Part shown: positions 1 through 8,314 of the stretch, in pieces
Layout of the letters: each line of letters starts with the position of its first letter
Numbering within the stretch: position 1 is the stretch's first letter
Source of the DNA: G963675935 sp963719005
GTDB lineage: Bacteria; Planctomycetota; Planctomycetia; Pirellulales; Thermoguttaceae
Direction: 5' to 3'
Assembly: GCA_963719005.1 (NCBI GenBank)
Contig: CAVRAR010000013.1
Location: 128,391 to 192,390, forward strand
DNA: 64,000 bases
Translations under genes and position numbers: made by a program
The notes under the pieces: generated by a model
What the model was told of the DNA's origin: nothing
Database searches by the model: none
Seen by the model: the letters and a program-made list of their open reading frames with translations, nothing else

Positions 1-147
1 GATCGGCATATTCCCACGGGCGGCTTGGAAGACTTCATTCCAGCGCTGAAAACTGCCGCCCCCGAATTGCGTCAGGATCGGCGCAGCGTGGGTGACGGTA
101 AGCGTGTTCGCGGTTTCACTGGTATCACAATTCTCGGGGTGTCCTGA
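1..147 (+). CDS. C-terminal end of an unidentified gene (cut by window start)
   Basis: Frame 1 is open from the first base to a TGA at 145-147, giving 48 residues ending ...GITILGVS. It is followed directly by a strong hairpin terminator and by a run of phage-like genes on the same strand, so it is read as the tail of an upstream gene in the same element. The start lies outside the window. No family was recognised. Confidence 0.5.
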   Translation, partial: DRHIPTGGLEDFIPALKTAAPELRQDRRSVGDGKRVRGFTGITILGVS

Positions 148-167
148 CCCTTCACCCCGATTCTTTG

Positions 168-209
168 CGCCGGGGATGAGGGTAACGGCTCATCCCCGGC
201 GTGTCTTTT
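168..209 (+). terminator. Rho-independent-type terminator hairpin
   Basis: A 13-bp perfect stem (CGCCGGGGATGAG, 168-180, with its complement 189-201) closes an 8-nt loop and is followed by TGTCTTTT. A Shine-Dalgarno AAGGAG at 211-216 follows at once for the next gene. The same layout of gene, hairpin, T-run and new ribosome site recurs twice more in this element. Confidence 0.75.
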
Positions 210-222
210 CAAGGAGCATCTA

Positions 223-678
223 ATGAGCAAAGCGTTAGCAGCGATGAATGAGATTTTGGATAGTGAGCGTCAATGTGCGCTCAACGGTGTTGAGGAAGAT
301 CATGTGCTCAAGCAGGCGTATGACAAAGAAGTCGCCGACTTGTGTGGCTTCATTTCGGGTGTGATGAGTGCATTCGATGGTGTCCACGGCTTGGAGTACC
401 ATTTTACCACCTTCCACACCAACGGACCCCATATCGGTCGAATATGGACCTTGACTCACGGTCGTCACGAAATTGTCGCAGTGAAAATTGACATTGATCT
501 TTTCAATGCGTCTGAACCTGATTGCATTTGTGTGGGAACCCCGCCCCGCAACTACGACGCATCCTATCGCAAAGTGTCAGTGGACGCCTTTGAGGAGGAA
601 GTCGGGCGCGCCGTTGCAAAGCGACTTGCAAAAATCGAAGCGGTGGAGTACGCGAAGACACTGGAGGTGAAGCAATGA
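223..678 (+). CDS. Hypothetical protein, phage-like small-gene cluster
   Basis: A 151-residue soluble protein, not recognised. The ATG has a good AAGGAG site 7 bases upstream, just after a terminator hairpin, so it likely begins a transcription unit. Its stop overlaps the next start by 4 bases, the first of a chain of overlapping genes running to 2786, which is typical of phage or integrative-element clusters. The sequence has a mixed alpha/beta look with an acidic helix-rich C-terminus. No signal peptide or membrane segment is visible. Confidence 0.6.
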   Translation: MSKALAAMNEILDSERQCALNGVEEDHVLKQAYDKEVADLCGFISGVMSAFDGVHGLEYHFTTFHTNGPHIGRIWTLTHGRHEIVAVKIDIDLFNASEPDCICVGTPPRNYDASYRKVSVDAFEEEVGRAVAKRLAKIEAVEYAKTLEVKQ

Positions 679-1094
679 TCGAGCGCTATGACATTGGCGA
701 GAGCCAACCGACGTTAGACAAACAAAGAGCGATTGGCGCAGTTGCCAATCTGGAAGACAGCTTGGCGCTTGTCCATTCATTGATCGAAAAGGCCGTTGCG
801 TCGGGGAATCTCGCGTTGGCAAACGGGCTCCTGCAAACTCTTTCCAAGATGTCGAAAGAGTACGAATTGGCCCGCGAACGGGCGCGCCTAACGCTACCCA
901 AGGCGGTCATTTTGCAGGCCGCCTTGGCGACCGCAGATTTAGTATGCGATGCCTTCCAATCATCGCTACCAGAGGCCGAGTTCAATGCCGTCATTGATTC
1001 CATTCTGCCGCAGATTGCGCCACTAATCGACGCCGTTGCGAATCAGAAAGCCCCGTTGCTTCTCACCCATGAAAAGGAGACGCGCGATGAGTGA
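675..1094 (+). CDS. Hypothetical helical protein
   Basis: A 139-residue, strongly alpha-helical, Leu/Ala-rich protein with no recognisable family. The start overlaps the previous stop (ATGA) and its own stop overlaps the next start by 8 bases, so translational coupling in one operon is likely. There is no membrane segment. Within a phage-like context it could be a small accessory or head-tail factor, but nothing in the sequence decides this. Confidence 0.6.
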   Translation: MIERYDIGESQPTLDKQRAIGAVANLEDSLALVHSLIEKAVASGNLALANGLLQTLSKMSKEYELARERARLTLPKAVILQAALATADLVCDAFQSSLPEAEFNAVIDSILPQIAPLIDAVANQKAPLLLTHEKETRDE

Positions 1095-1524
1095 CCTGCT
1101 ACAGGAATTCGCTGACTCGATAACGGAAGGTATCAGAAAGCACGCTGACGAATCGCGTGAGCGTGCCACGCTGAAGCGAATGAACGAATTGTGTGACGAA
1201 GTTGACAAGGTGGTTGCCGCCCGCCCCGTTCCATTTTGGGACGACTTTGTTCGGCACACGTTGGAGCCGGCGAAGACACCATGCCCCCGCGATGTCCTGA
1301 CCTTCGCAAGCATCCCGCCAATTGGCCCCGACGATGACGACGATTTTCTTGCGGCGTGTCGCCGCGCGGGGTTCCTTGTGAAGGGCAGCCGGGTGTGTGC
1401 AAAAGTGAAGAAAGTCGAGCAAGCCCGCCGACGCCGGCACGTTCGACACTACGACCTACATTGTCGGCTGCTCGACGCGCTGACGCAACTGTGCTTTGCA
1501 ACCCTGGAGACGAAAGATGTATGA
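1087..1524 (+). CDS. Hypothetical protein
   Basis: A 145-residue protein beginning MSDLLQEF. This start is preferred over an upstream in-frame ATG at 1036 because AAGGAG (1074-1079) lies 7 bases before it and it overlaps the preceding stop by only 8 bases. The middle has an acidic patch (DDDDDFL) and the C-terminus is basic, ending in a helical segment. No family recognised. It is the third gene of the overlapping cluster 223-2786. Confidence 0.55.
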   Translation: MSDLLQEFADSITEGIRKHADESRERATLKRMNELCDEVDKVVAARPVPFWDDFVRHTLEPAKTPCPRDVLTFASIPPIGPDDDDDFLAACRRAGFLVKGSRVCAKVKKVEQARRRRHVRHYDLHCRLLDALTQLCFATLETKDV

Positions 1525-1702
1525 ACAGCCCCGTCTATCCAACTACACCATCCGCCAGCTTGTCGCGGAATGTGGCGACGTTTTTCAAGAGCCCATGCTC
1601 CATAGCTACTTGATCCACTGTCACTCAGAGCGTGAGGCGCGGGAGGCCATTGCCTCCTTGCGAATTCACCACCCCGCGATTTTCAAGCGGAGGCGGCAAT
1701 GA
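1517..1702 (+). CDS. Small hypothetical protein
   Basis: A 61-residue protein starting MYEQPRLSNY. GGAGA at 1506-1510 supports the ATG at 1517, and the reading frame overlaps the upstream stop at 1522-1524. It ends with a basic KRRRQ and overlaps the next start as ATGA. No family recognised. The tight overlaps on both sides are the main evidence that it is real. Confidence 0.5.
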   Translation: MYEQPRLSNYTIRQLVAECGDVFQEPMLHSYLIHCHSEREAREAIASLRIHHPAIFKRRRQ

Positions 1703-2016
1703 ATTGGTGGTCAGTCGATAGCCGCACTCACGCCGGCCGTGAGCGCCGCCGACGCATGAAGGAAGAGTACGAACGTCAGCATCCGCTTGACGGTGATAAC
1801 GGCAGCATGTTTGCGTTTGTCACACGCGGTACACAGCAATTTGCCATTGCAAAATCCGGGCGTGAGTATGCCCTCTGGGGTGACGACACGCCCGCGAGAC
1901 TTCGGCGCGTACAGCTAAAAGCCTATGAGGAAGTCGAGGAAGAATTAGTACGGCGTGACGGCGGCCGATCCGAACAGCCGACAAGTGTTTCTGTTATCGA
2001 GGAATCCCAACAATGA
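1699..2016 (+). CDS. Hypothetical protein
   Basis: A 105-residue, charged, soluble protein that starts within the previous stop (ATGA at 1699) and overlaps the next gene in the same way. The N-terminal 30 residues are Arg-rich and the last 30 are Glu/Arg-rich and helical. No motif or family was recognised. Its position in an unbroken chain of coupled small genes suggests a mobile-element origin. Confidence 0.55.
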   Translation: MNWWSVDSRTHAGRERRRRMKEEYERQHPLDGDNGSMFAFVTRGTQQFAIAKSGREYALWGDDTPARLRRVQLKAYEEVEEELVRRDGGRSEQPTSVSVIEESQQ

Positions 2017-2786
2017 GTTACACCCCAGTTTCGCGCGTGGTTCCCGTAGTCGTCAGTCTTGGCAACGGGCAGAGCGCCTACAAGAACACGATGAATGGCC
2101 GTGAGTATGTGTTCGATCCGAACAGCCCCACTTCCCACGATACCGCCGCGCGCCAATTCGACGAAGAGAGCATTGCCGAGTTGACGGCAATTGAGAATCG
2201 TTTGCAGCGTCGGCTCTCGCCCGCCGAAATTCGGCACGGAATTTCGGGGCGGCCACAAGACTTGTCCAGTTTCGACCTGGAGAGACTCGACCGCGAACAC
2301 GCGGAAATGTTCGTCAAGCGGGATGAGCGATCATCCGCGCAGAGGCAACTTGACGAATTGAAACAAAAAGAACATGAGGAGCGTGTCGGGCCGCGCCGCG
2401 CTGCCCTGGAGCAGCAAGTCGCCAAGGAAGAGGCCGAAAAGGAAGAGGCCGCCCACTTATCCGCTATCCGATCCGCGAAGGGCTTTGACAAGGCTATCGA
2501 ATGCGTGACTGCCAGAATCTACAACTCACGATTCGATAACACGATCCCGGAATCTGAATATCGGACGCTGGTCCACTACAAGAAGGCGCTGGAGCATGGC
2601 GTTATCACGCCAGCGGGTTTTGTCGCACTCGACAAGGAATTCTGCGGGCGACAGGCGGCCCGACTACAACAGCTTCGCAACGCTCATATCCAAGCGGTCC
2701 AAGCCGTCGATTCGCGTGCCTTGAAAAGTTTCGAGTTGCCGGATGAGGCGACTTTCATCCTGCCCCCGGACTTGCATCTCAGTTGA
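2013..2786 (+). CDS. Hypothetical coiled-coil protein
   Basis: A 257-residue protein, last of the overlapping cluster. Residues about 85-160 are dense in Glu, Lys, Arg and Gln (for example RQLDELKQKEHEERVG and AKEEAEKEEAAHL) and should form a coiled coil. A globular C-terminal part follows. There is no signal peptide or membrane segment. The position just before a terminator and a fibre gene would suit a virion or scaffold-type role in a phage-like element, but this is only inferred from context. Confidence 0.55.
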   Translation: MSYTPVSRVVPVVVSLGNGQSAYKNTMNGREYVFDPNSPTSHDTAARQFDEESIAELTAIENRLQRRLSPAEIRHGISGRPQDLSSFDLERLDREHAEMFVKRDERSSAQRQLDELKQKEHEERVGPRRAALEQQVAKEEAEKEEAAHLSAIRSAKGFDKAIECVTARIYNSRFDNTIPESEYRTLVHYKKALEHGVITPAGFVALDKEFCGRQAARLQQLRNAHIQAVQAVDSRALKSFELPDEATFILPPDLHLS

Positions 2787-2853
2787 TCTACCATGCCCGG
2801 CGGCGTAGCCGGGTGCGTCGGCCGTTCCTTGTAGCCGGTCGGCGCTGATTGGG

Positions 2854-2889
2854 GCCGTCACCGTGCGGTAGACACGGTGGCGGCCTTTT
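2854..2889 (+). terminator. Rho-independent-type terminator hairpin
   Basis: A 12-bp stem (GCCGTCACCGTG, 2854-2865, with 2873-2884; one G-T pair) and a 7-base loop are followed by CTTTT. It closes the small-gene operon and lies just upstream of the fibre gene. A second short hairpin (CCCGGC...GCCGGG) lies at about 2795-2813. Confidence 0.65.
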
Positions 2890-2909
2890 CTACCACAATG
2901 AGGATTTAC

Positions 2910-3884
2910 ATGATCGACAACACACAAGTGCTTGAACAGATTGCAACTCGACAACCCGTGTTCCCCAGGCGACCCCACAACCTTCTTGACCTGCCAAGTA
3001 TCCACGTTGCGGGGTTCATCAATAGCGCAACACCCAATGAACAGGCGTTGCTGCTTGGCTTGCATGATGTAGAAGTGTACTCACTTCAGCAAACGGCCGA
3101 GTGTCGGCACCTGTTCGCCGAAACAAACGATGCTATCAGCAGTCTTTCCACTCGGCTGTTTGATGCCGAAACCCGACCCCTGCCCGAAAAGGGCGAAAAG
3201 GGCGACCCCGGCGACAAGGGCGACCCCGGCGCAGATTCCACCGTGCCGGGGCCACCGGGAAAGGATTCCACCGTTCCGGGTCCGAAGGGCGACCCCGGCG
3301 CACCGGGGCTGGTGTGGCGTGGTGAGTGGAAGAAGGGCGAGTACCAGCCGGGGGACGCCGTAGCCTATGACGGAAATTCGTACATCGCTGCGGCTACCAC
3401 GAAAGCCGAGCCGCCCGGCAAGGGTTGGGACTTGCTCGCGGCACAAGGCGAACGTGGGGCGAAGGGCGACAAGGGGCGGGCGGGAGATACTTGGATCAGC
3501 CACAGCGCCGCGCCTGCCGCAACCAGCGACACCGGGCGGGAAATCGTCCTACCAGCCGCCGAAACCGTCGCCCCCGGTCTGCCCGTCACGGTTGAGGATG
3601 GCAAGATTCGGCAGGCCAGCCCAGCCACGCGAGAAAGCGCCCAAGTGCTTGGGCTCGCAAAAGGTCTGTCTGTGCAAATTGATGGCGTTTTTGAGCAATC
3701 GGTAGAAGCGTGGTCGGCCGCCGGGGTTGTTGGCGGTCTGACACCCGGCATGGCTTACGTTCTGACGGAAAGCGGGCTGGGCACGATCGCGCCCGCCCAC
3801 GGTTGTTTCGCCACGTTCCTTGGGTGGGCCATTTCTGAGACGCAATTGCGGCTCAGCATTCAGCCACCGTTGAAACTGTCGTAG
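2910..3884 (+). CDS. Collagen-like fibre protein with carbohydrate-binding-like module
   Basis: A 324-residue protein with a clear modular layout. Residues about 92-135 are Gly-X-Y collagen-like triplets (GEKGEKGDPGDKGDPG and GPPGK, GPKGDPGAPG). Next comes WRGEWKKGEYQPGDAVAYDG, which resembles small chitin-binding/CBM5-12-type modules, then a second short Gly-X-Y stretch (GERGAKGDKGRAG). The C-terminal ~110 residues form a beta-rich trimerisation- or capsid-decoration-like domain. This architecture is common in phage tail fibres, where it provides a rigid trimeric stalk and receptor binding. The ATG at 2910 is chosen over 2877 because of the GAGG just upstream and because 2877 lies in the terminator. 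Confidence 0.7.
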   Translation: MIDNTQVLEQIATRQPVFPRRPHNLLDLPSIHVAGFINSATPNEQALLLGLHDVEVYSLQQTAECRHLFAETNDAISSLSTRLFDAETRPLPEKGEKGDPGDKGDPGADSTVPGPPGKDSTVPGPKGDPGAPGLVWRGEWKKGEYQPGDAVAYDGNSYIAAATTKAEPPGKGWDLLAAQGERGAKGDKGRAGDTWISHSAAPAATSDTGREIVLPAAETVAPGLPVTVEDGKIRQASPATRESAQVLGLAKGLSVQIDGVFEQSVEAWSAAGVVGGLTPGMAYVLTESGLGTIAPAHGCFATFLGWAISETQLRLSIQPPLKLS

Positions 3885-3899
3885 GCGAGTGCGGGTAAA

Positions 3900-3958
3900 G
3901 GCGGCCGGGGCTTGAGTCGCAATCCTCCCTCACGCGATTCGCCCCGGTCGCCCTTTCT
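3900..3958 (+). terminator. Terminator-like hairpin
   Basis: A 12-bp stem (GGCGGCCGGGGC, 3900-3911, with 3941-3952; one G-T pair) encloses a 29-base loop and is followed by CTTTCTT. It is the third hairpin of this kind between genes of the element and is placed just before the ribosome site of the next small gene. Confidence 0.5.
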
Positions 3959-3972
3959 TGGAGACATCATCA

Positions 3973-4179
3973 ATGGACAGACAGAGCCTAAATCTTGGCA
4001 TGAGCGCGCTTGAGGATGCCAGCGGTGGCACAAAACGCCAACGACGCCGGAGCGTGTCGCCCCGGCGGTTGACAGCAGATCAGCAAAAGATAGCCGACGA
4101 ATTGGGCAACCGATGGGGTCGGCGACCATCGACCGAAGAAATCGAAGAGGCGATAAAAAACCTGCAAGAGTCCCACTGA
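3973..4179 (+). CDS. Small basic hypothetical protein
   Basis: A 68-residue protein (MDRQSLNLGM...). GGAG about 10 bases upstream supports the ATG at 3973. The middle is rich in Arg/Lys (TKRQRRRSVSPRR) and the C-terminal helix resembles a short DNA-binding or regulatory helix (DELGNRWGRRPSTEEIEEAI). No family is certain. It lies between the fibre gene and the excisionase-like gene and may be a regulator. Confidence 0.45.
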   Translation: MDRQSLNLGMSALEDASGGTKRQRRRSVSPRRLTADQQKIADELGNRWGRRPSTEEIEEAIKNLQESH

Positions 4180-4252
4180 CGTTGACGGTCTGACCGTTGA
4201 CGATCTGATAGTTGGCGTCTTGGAGGTCATTCACAATGACGTATGATTCAAT

Positions 4253-4702
4253 ATGAGAGAACCGAAATCAAAAACCGATCTGCCCGGATGGCTCCGCGAG
4301 CAAGCGGACTTCCTGGAAAACCTCGTTCACTACGGAGAACCCGACACACCGGAAGTCTTCTTTGAGGCCGTAGCCGTCCGCGAGACGCTGGCCGATGTTC
4401 GGCGAGTATGTGCCCGGCATGGTATCGACGTTGCCGGCAATACGACCGACCCGCGAGAGGCTTTGATACAGGTGGGGCGATTGCTTGACCAATTGAACCC
4501 GCAACCTGACTTGCTCACCGTCAAGCAAGCTGCCGAACGGTTGAACGTGTCGCCACGGGCCGTGTACGATCTGGTCGATTGTGGGCGTCTGCGATGCTCG
4601 CGGATCGGAAAAGAGCGGGGCACGATTCGGATACGACCGGAAGACTTGGAAGACATCGCACCGAAGACGGCCAAGACGGTCTACAAACACCTTACCATCT
4701 AA
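4253..4702 (+). CDS. Excisionase/MerR-type helix-turn-helix protein
   Basis: A 149-residue protein. The C-terminal ~55 residues (LLTVKQAAERLNVSPRAVYD, then LVDCGRLRCSRIG and IRPEDLEDI) match the helix-turn-helix of the excisionase/MerR-like family (HTH_17 type), which binds DNA and directs recombinases or represses. The N-terminal 90 residues are helical and unrecognised. The gene ends 17 bp before the end of a convergent, decayed integrase, the normal place for an excisionase or recombination regulator. The partner integrase is dead, so any present role would be regulatory. Confidence 0.65.
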   Translation: MREPKSKTDLPGWLREQADFLENLVHYGEPDTPEVFFEAVAVRETLADVRRVCARHGIDVAGNTTDPREALIQVGRLLDQLNPQPDLLTVKQAAERLNVSPRAVYDLVDCGRLRCSRIGKERGTIRIRPEDLEDIAPKTAKTVYKHLTI

Positions 4703-4719
4703 GCCCCAACAGCCTTGTT

Positions 4720-5770
4720 CAAGCCTGCCCGTAAGTGGTCGCTACGGCGTTTAATGTGCTGGTATACTGCGACTCAGCATGCCAAGGTCCACGTGGCCCA
4801 TGAAGGTCGCAATCGTCTGTAAGATCGACACCCCGAACGATGGCATCCGTTGCGAAGCGTGTGCCGAATCGCGTAGGGGCAAACCTCGAAATCCAAGCTT
4901 CTTGGAAAGGCAATAGAGCCGGAACGAAAGAGCGCGCCGAGTCCAAGGCTTCCCGGCGGACGTGCGGAACAAGGGGCCATCGGGATACTTGAGCGCAAGA
5001 CGCTGGCATATCTCGAAAGCCTTGTCGGTCAGCAAGACAACCCGCTTCTCTTTCTTGCCCTTGGATTCGGCAAAGGGAATATCCCAACAACGATCTTCCC
5101 GGTTGAAATGGCGGGCTTCCACCCGCCGCACTTCTTGCGGCCGGCAGCCCGTCTCTTTCATTACCGTGATGACATCAAGGAGGCAGCCGCCGTCACGGGA
5201 CTTGGCGACCATGGCAACCAGCTTGTCCCATTGTTCGGGCATCAGGTACACGTCACGCGACCGGGCGGTAGGCAACTCAACATAGCGAATCGGTGAGCGG
5301 TCGATATGTTCCCGCCGTTCCGCCCACCGGAAGGCCGCCTTGACGGCCCGAATCAGGTTGCGGCGGTAGTTGTCACTTGTGGGCTTGCCCGTGTCAACCG
5401 TGCCCTTTGGCTTTGCCTTCTTGGCCGTCTGATGGTCATGGTCAATCCAGTCGTAAACGTGGAACGGGTTTCAGGTCAGAAAGCCGCAACTTAGGGCCGA
5501 TGTAGTGGGCAAACGAATCCAGGGCGTTGCGGTAGAATTGGTAGGTAGCGTCGGCCGATTTAGACTTATGGTGTTCAAGGAAGCGATCAAGGAAGGCGAC
5601 CACCGGGGCAGTCATCTCTGATGGGTTGACTGACCGGCCATCAGTTTGTCATACTTGGCGTAGGCTGCCTCTTCGCCTTCCTCTTCGGTGGCAAGGCGAA
5701 CGGGTCGGCCGTTCAAGTTGACATACCACGCATGGTGGGACTTTTTGTAGTAGGGTTTCGGGCGTCTCAT
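4720..5770 (-). pseudogene. Decayed tyrosine recombinase (phage/ICE integrase)
   Basis: Pieces of one integrase can be read in order on the minus strand in changing frames. The N-terminus MRRPKPYYKKSHHAWYVNLN starts at the ATG complement 5768-5770. A SAM-like core (TAPVVAFLDRFLEHHKSKSA) follows in a second frame and HVYDWIDHDHQTAKKAK in a third. The catalytic domain then runs from about 5275 (TGCRPQEVRRVEARHF, with the first catalytic Arg). Near the C-terminus the HTxR-like IRHT and the LQTIATFMGHVDLGMLSR box are again in different frames. At least four frameshifts are needed, so no functional enzyme can be made. The N-terminal style (KPWYxKxxxxWYV) is typical of planctomycete integrases. Confidence 0.8.
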
Positions 5771-5921
5771 GGTTGCTGTCTCCCTGGATCATTGTTGTCT
5801 GTTCAAGTCTACCTCAAGCATACAACGCTCCAGGGACAAAATCAAGGACAAGACACCCATCGAATGGTGGTATTAGGATGCGATTATGAATAGACGTAAG
5901 TGCTTTACTAGTAAATAACTT

Positions 5922-6005
<84 letters not shown>

Positions 6006-6007
<2 letters not shown>

Positions 6008-7250
6008 ATGCCGACACTCGTTGCGTGACAACGGCTTCCGTCGATTGACCGGCGGGGGCCGTTTCTGTTGCTGGGGACTCTTGGGGCCGATTGTTGCCAA
6101 AAGTGTTGCCGGGTTCCCAATTCTTGCCCCACACTTCGTCCGCCACGTCGTCAGCATCCATCGTGACGTAGAACTTCATGGTGGTGCCAATCTCCGAATG
6201 ACGCATCAGCCGCTTTAGGACGGCCGGCATTACCCGCTTGGCCCATCGCGTGCCGAAAGCCCTTCTCAGGTCATGGGCAGAAGCAAACTTCTTGACCGTG
6301 GTGGTGGTCAACTTGCCATCCCGCTTCCGGGTCTTTTCGGTGGTCGCCACAACCACGCCGGCCTTTTGGCCGATTGCCGCCACGATACGCCCAACGTCGG
6401 TTGGAGCAATCGCGCGTCTTGTCTTGGGCGAAAGTAGCTTGAACACCTTGCCCACCCGCTCGGCTTCCGGCGTTTCAATGACGAGGTTGTAGAAGTCCTC
6501 TGTCATGGGCAGCCGCTCATCCCGGCGGGCTTTCTGTGCCGCCGCATCAATCCGAAAGGCGGGCCGTCGCCCTGTTAGGTCGATAGCGAATGGCGCATCA
6601 TCATCCCATGACAGGGCAACGGACTCCTCCAACCGTAACCCGCCAAGGTATAGACCGCGCAGATACCTTATCCACGTCGGCGCGTCATGCGGCCGAACCT
6701 TGGGGACCGCCGCTATCATGCGGTCAAACTCCTCGCCGCTTACCGCCCGTGCTTTTGCTCCGCCGGCTCGGGGAATGAACATCTTGGGGACGTTGGGCAG
6801 CAAGCCCACCGATTCGCCCCACGATAACGCCGCTCGCAAGTTCCGAAAGGTGGAACCGATCGTGGATTCCTTCATCCCATCTTCCCGTAGCTTTGCCTGA
6901 AAACGTGATAACGCCGCCGCCGTCAGCTTGCAAAGCCGGTCGGGGTTCAAGACACGTTCCAAGTGGTTTGCCGCTGCCTTGAAACTGCTGGCCGTCTTAG
7001 GGGACATGGCAGACAGCTTCTCCACTTCGTACCGCTTGCGGAAGTCTGCCCACGTCACCTTGGACGGCGCGGCGTACCGCCCGGCCCGCAATTCCTTTTC
7101 CAACTCGCCGGCCAATCGCTCGGCTTCCCGCCAATCGGTTGTGCCGGCAGACTTCGCTTTCTTCCTCCCGCTCACGGGGTCGAAATAGACGAGTGACAGC
7201 GGACGGCCGGGGCCGTAGCTGTTCACTTTGACGCGAATCTCGTCACTCAT
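6006..7250 (-). CDS. int: Tyrosine recombinase (integrase)
   Basis: A 414-residue site-specific recombinase with an intact frame. An N-terminal arm-binding region is followed by a SAM-like core-binding domain (about residues 65-165). The catalytic domain has Arg in YLGGLRLEESVAL, HDLRRAF (HxxR), LMRHSEIGTTM (H) and the nucleophile Tyr in MKFYV. The enzyme is expected to cut and join DNA at the 56-bp att repeat; its stop codon lies in attL next to tRNA-Leu(UAG). The start ATG at 7250 has a plausible upstream region containing a long inverted repeat. All catalytic residues appear present, so the element may still excise. Confidence 0.92.
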
Positions 7251-7270
7251 GGGGAACGCTCCAAGAAAGA

Positions 7271-7378
7271 CCGTGAGCCGTGATACCTGCTAAACAGCGT
7301 TGTGAGACGCCGCGCGGCCTTGCTCCCCGGCTACCCGGATCATTGCTTGGGTACGCGCACAGATACCACGGCTCACGG
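7271..7378. repeat. Inverted repeat upstream of int
   Basis: CCGTGAGCCGTG at 7271-7282 is repeated inverted as CACGGCTCACGG at 7367-7378. Similarity extends to about 17 bases per arm. The pair lies 20-130 bp upstream of the integrase start, a position suited to recombinase arm sites or repressor binding. No function is shown. Confidence 0.5.
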
Positions 7379-7753
7379 CCTGATAGAAACATCGCTGAAT
7401 CTCACAAAGGGTGTTTAAGCCCTGATGGTCAGTCGAATCGACCACCAGGAGCATTATCGCATATTCTCAACCGTCGTCAACAACACTTCTGGCAACACTC
7501 GGATGAAAAACCCACGAAAAACGCGGGGAAGACGGGGTGTTGCATTGGATTCGGACATCAGGTGTCATCCCGTGTTTTCACGCTAACCCCCCTGCCACAA
7601 AGCAAAAACCGGTCTCCCGCAGACGACGTAGGGGTTAATCGTTGTCCGCGCCGGACGGAGTTTTTCGAGATTCGGTGGCGTCGGGTTCGATTTTCGCAGC
7701 CTCCGTTGTCTTGCGTTGAGTGGCTCGGGCCGTGCGCAAAGCCTCTTCCACAG
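7379..7753. other. Gene-poor stretch with a degenerate tmRNA/tRNA-3'-like segment
   Basis: No supported coding region is seen. At 7683-7704 there is a GGGTTCGATT... segment ending GCCTCC that resembles the T-arm and 3' end of a tmRNA, but the T-stem pairing is poor. It could be the scar of an older att site. The rest shows no clear structure. Confidence 0.3.
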
Positions 7754-7957
7754 TCACGTATTCCGTGACCAAGCGCACGGGGCCACGTGGAGCCGGCCTG
7801 CCGTCGTCCGGCGCGGGTCCATGAGCCCTGCCGCTCGCAGTTGCTCAACTTCCTCCCGGCTTTCGACGGTGATAATCCGCACCTTCACCACGGTTTCTTC
7901 CGGCTCGGGCTTGGCGAGTCGCTTCTCCAGCGATTCAATTCGCGTCTTGACAGACAT
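7754..7957 (-). CDS. Small coiled-coil hypothetical protein
   Basis: A 67-residue protein starting MSVKTRIESLEKRLAKPEPE, a short coiled-coil-like helix followed by a beta-strand-like segment (TVVKVRIITV). It begins 4 bases after the end of the neighbouring 113-residue gene, so it is probably the last gene of the replication operon reading leftward. No family recognised. The C-terminal third looks less conserved in character and may be altered. Confidence 0.5.
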   Translation of the reverse strand: MSVKTRIESLEKRLAKPEPEETVVKVRIITVESREEVEQLRAAGLMDPRRTTAGRLHVAPCAWSRNT

Positions 7958-7961
7958 AGCG

Positions 7962-8303
7962 TCATTCCCTTTCTGTTAGAGTTGTTTCGAGGATCAATAG
8001 GCGTTCATGCAATTCCACGTCGGCCGAGTTTCCGCACAAGTATTGCAGGCACAATTTGCAGGCCCAAGGTTCGCCGGCCTTGGCCTTTTCGACCAATGTT
8101 TGCACGATGGCGCGAAAGTCAGTAGGTGTGACGCACCGGAACAGCTTCGCGCGGAAGCTGGCGACTTTTCGCGGCGCGGCATTCCCCTTGGCGCACCGGT
8201 TGCCAGAGGTGAACCGGCCGGTCACAAGGTCTTTCCCGTCAGAAACGGCGGGAAGCAGTTCTTCGGACGGTGTGGACGATGGAATCCCTTGTTCTTCTAA
8301 CAT
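7962..8303 (-). CDS. Conserved element protein, DUF5681/terminase-small-like type
   Basis: A 113-residue protein. The segment GRFTSGNRCAKGNAAPRKVA followed by SFRAKLFRCVTP and EKAKAGEPWACKLCLQYLCG has the GxFxxGNxxxxGN pattern seen in DUF5681-type proteins of mobile elements and phages, a family sometimes linked to small terminase or regulatory roles. It starts 12 bp after the ATPase gene and is followed closely by another small gene, so all belong to one leftward operon. Function is not established. Confidence 0.55.
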   Translation of the reverse strand: MLEEQGIPSSTPSEELLPAVSDGKDLVTGRFTSGNRCAKGNAAPRKVASFRAKLFRCVTPTDFRAIVQTLVEKAKAGEPWACKLCLQYLCGNSADVELHERLLILETTLTERE

Positions 8304-8314
8304 GATTTGTCCCC

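Noticed and set aside
7280..7768. Plus-strand open frame after the integrase start
   Set aside because: No ribosome site, low-complexity basic translation, overlaps an inverted repeat and a minus-strand gene.
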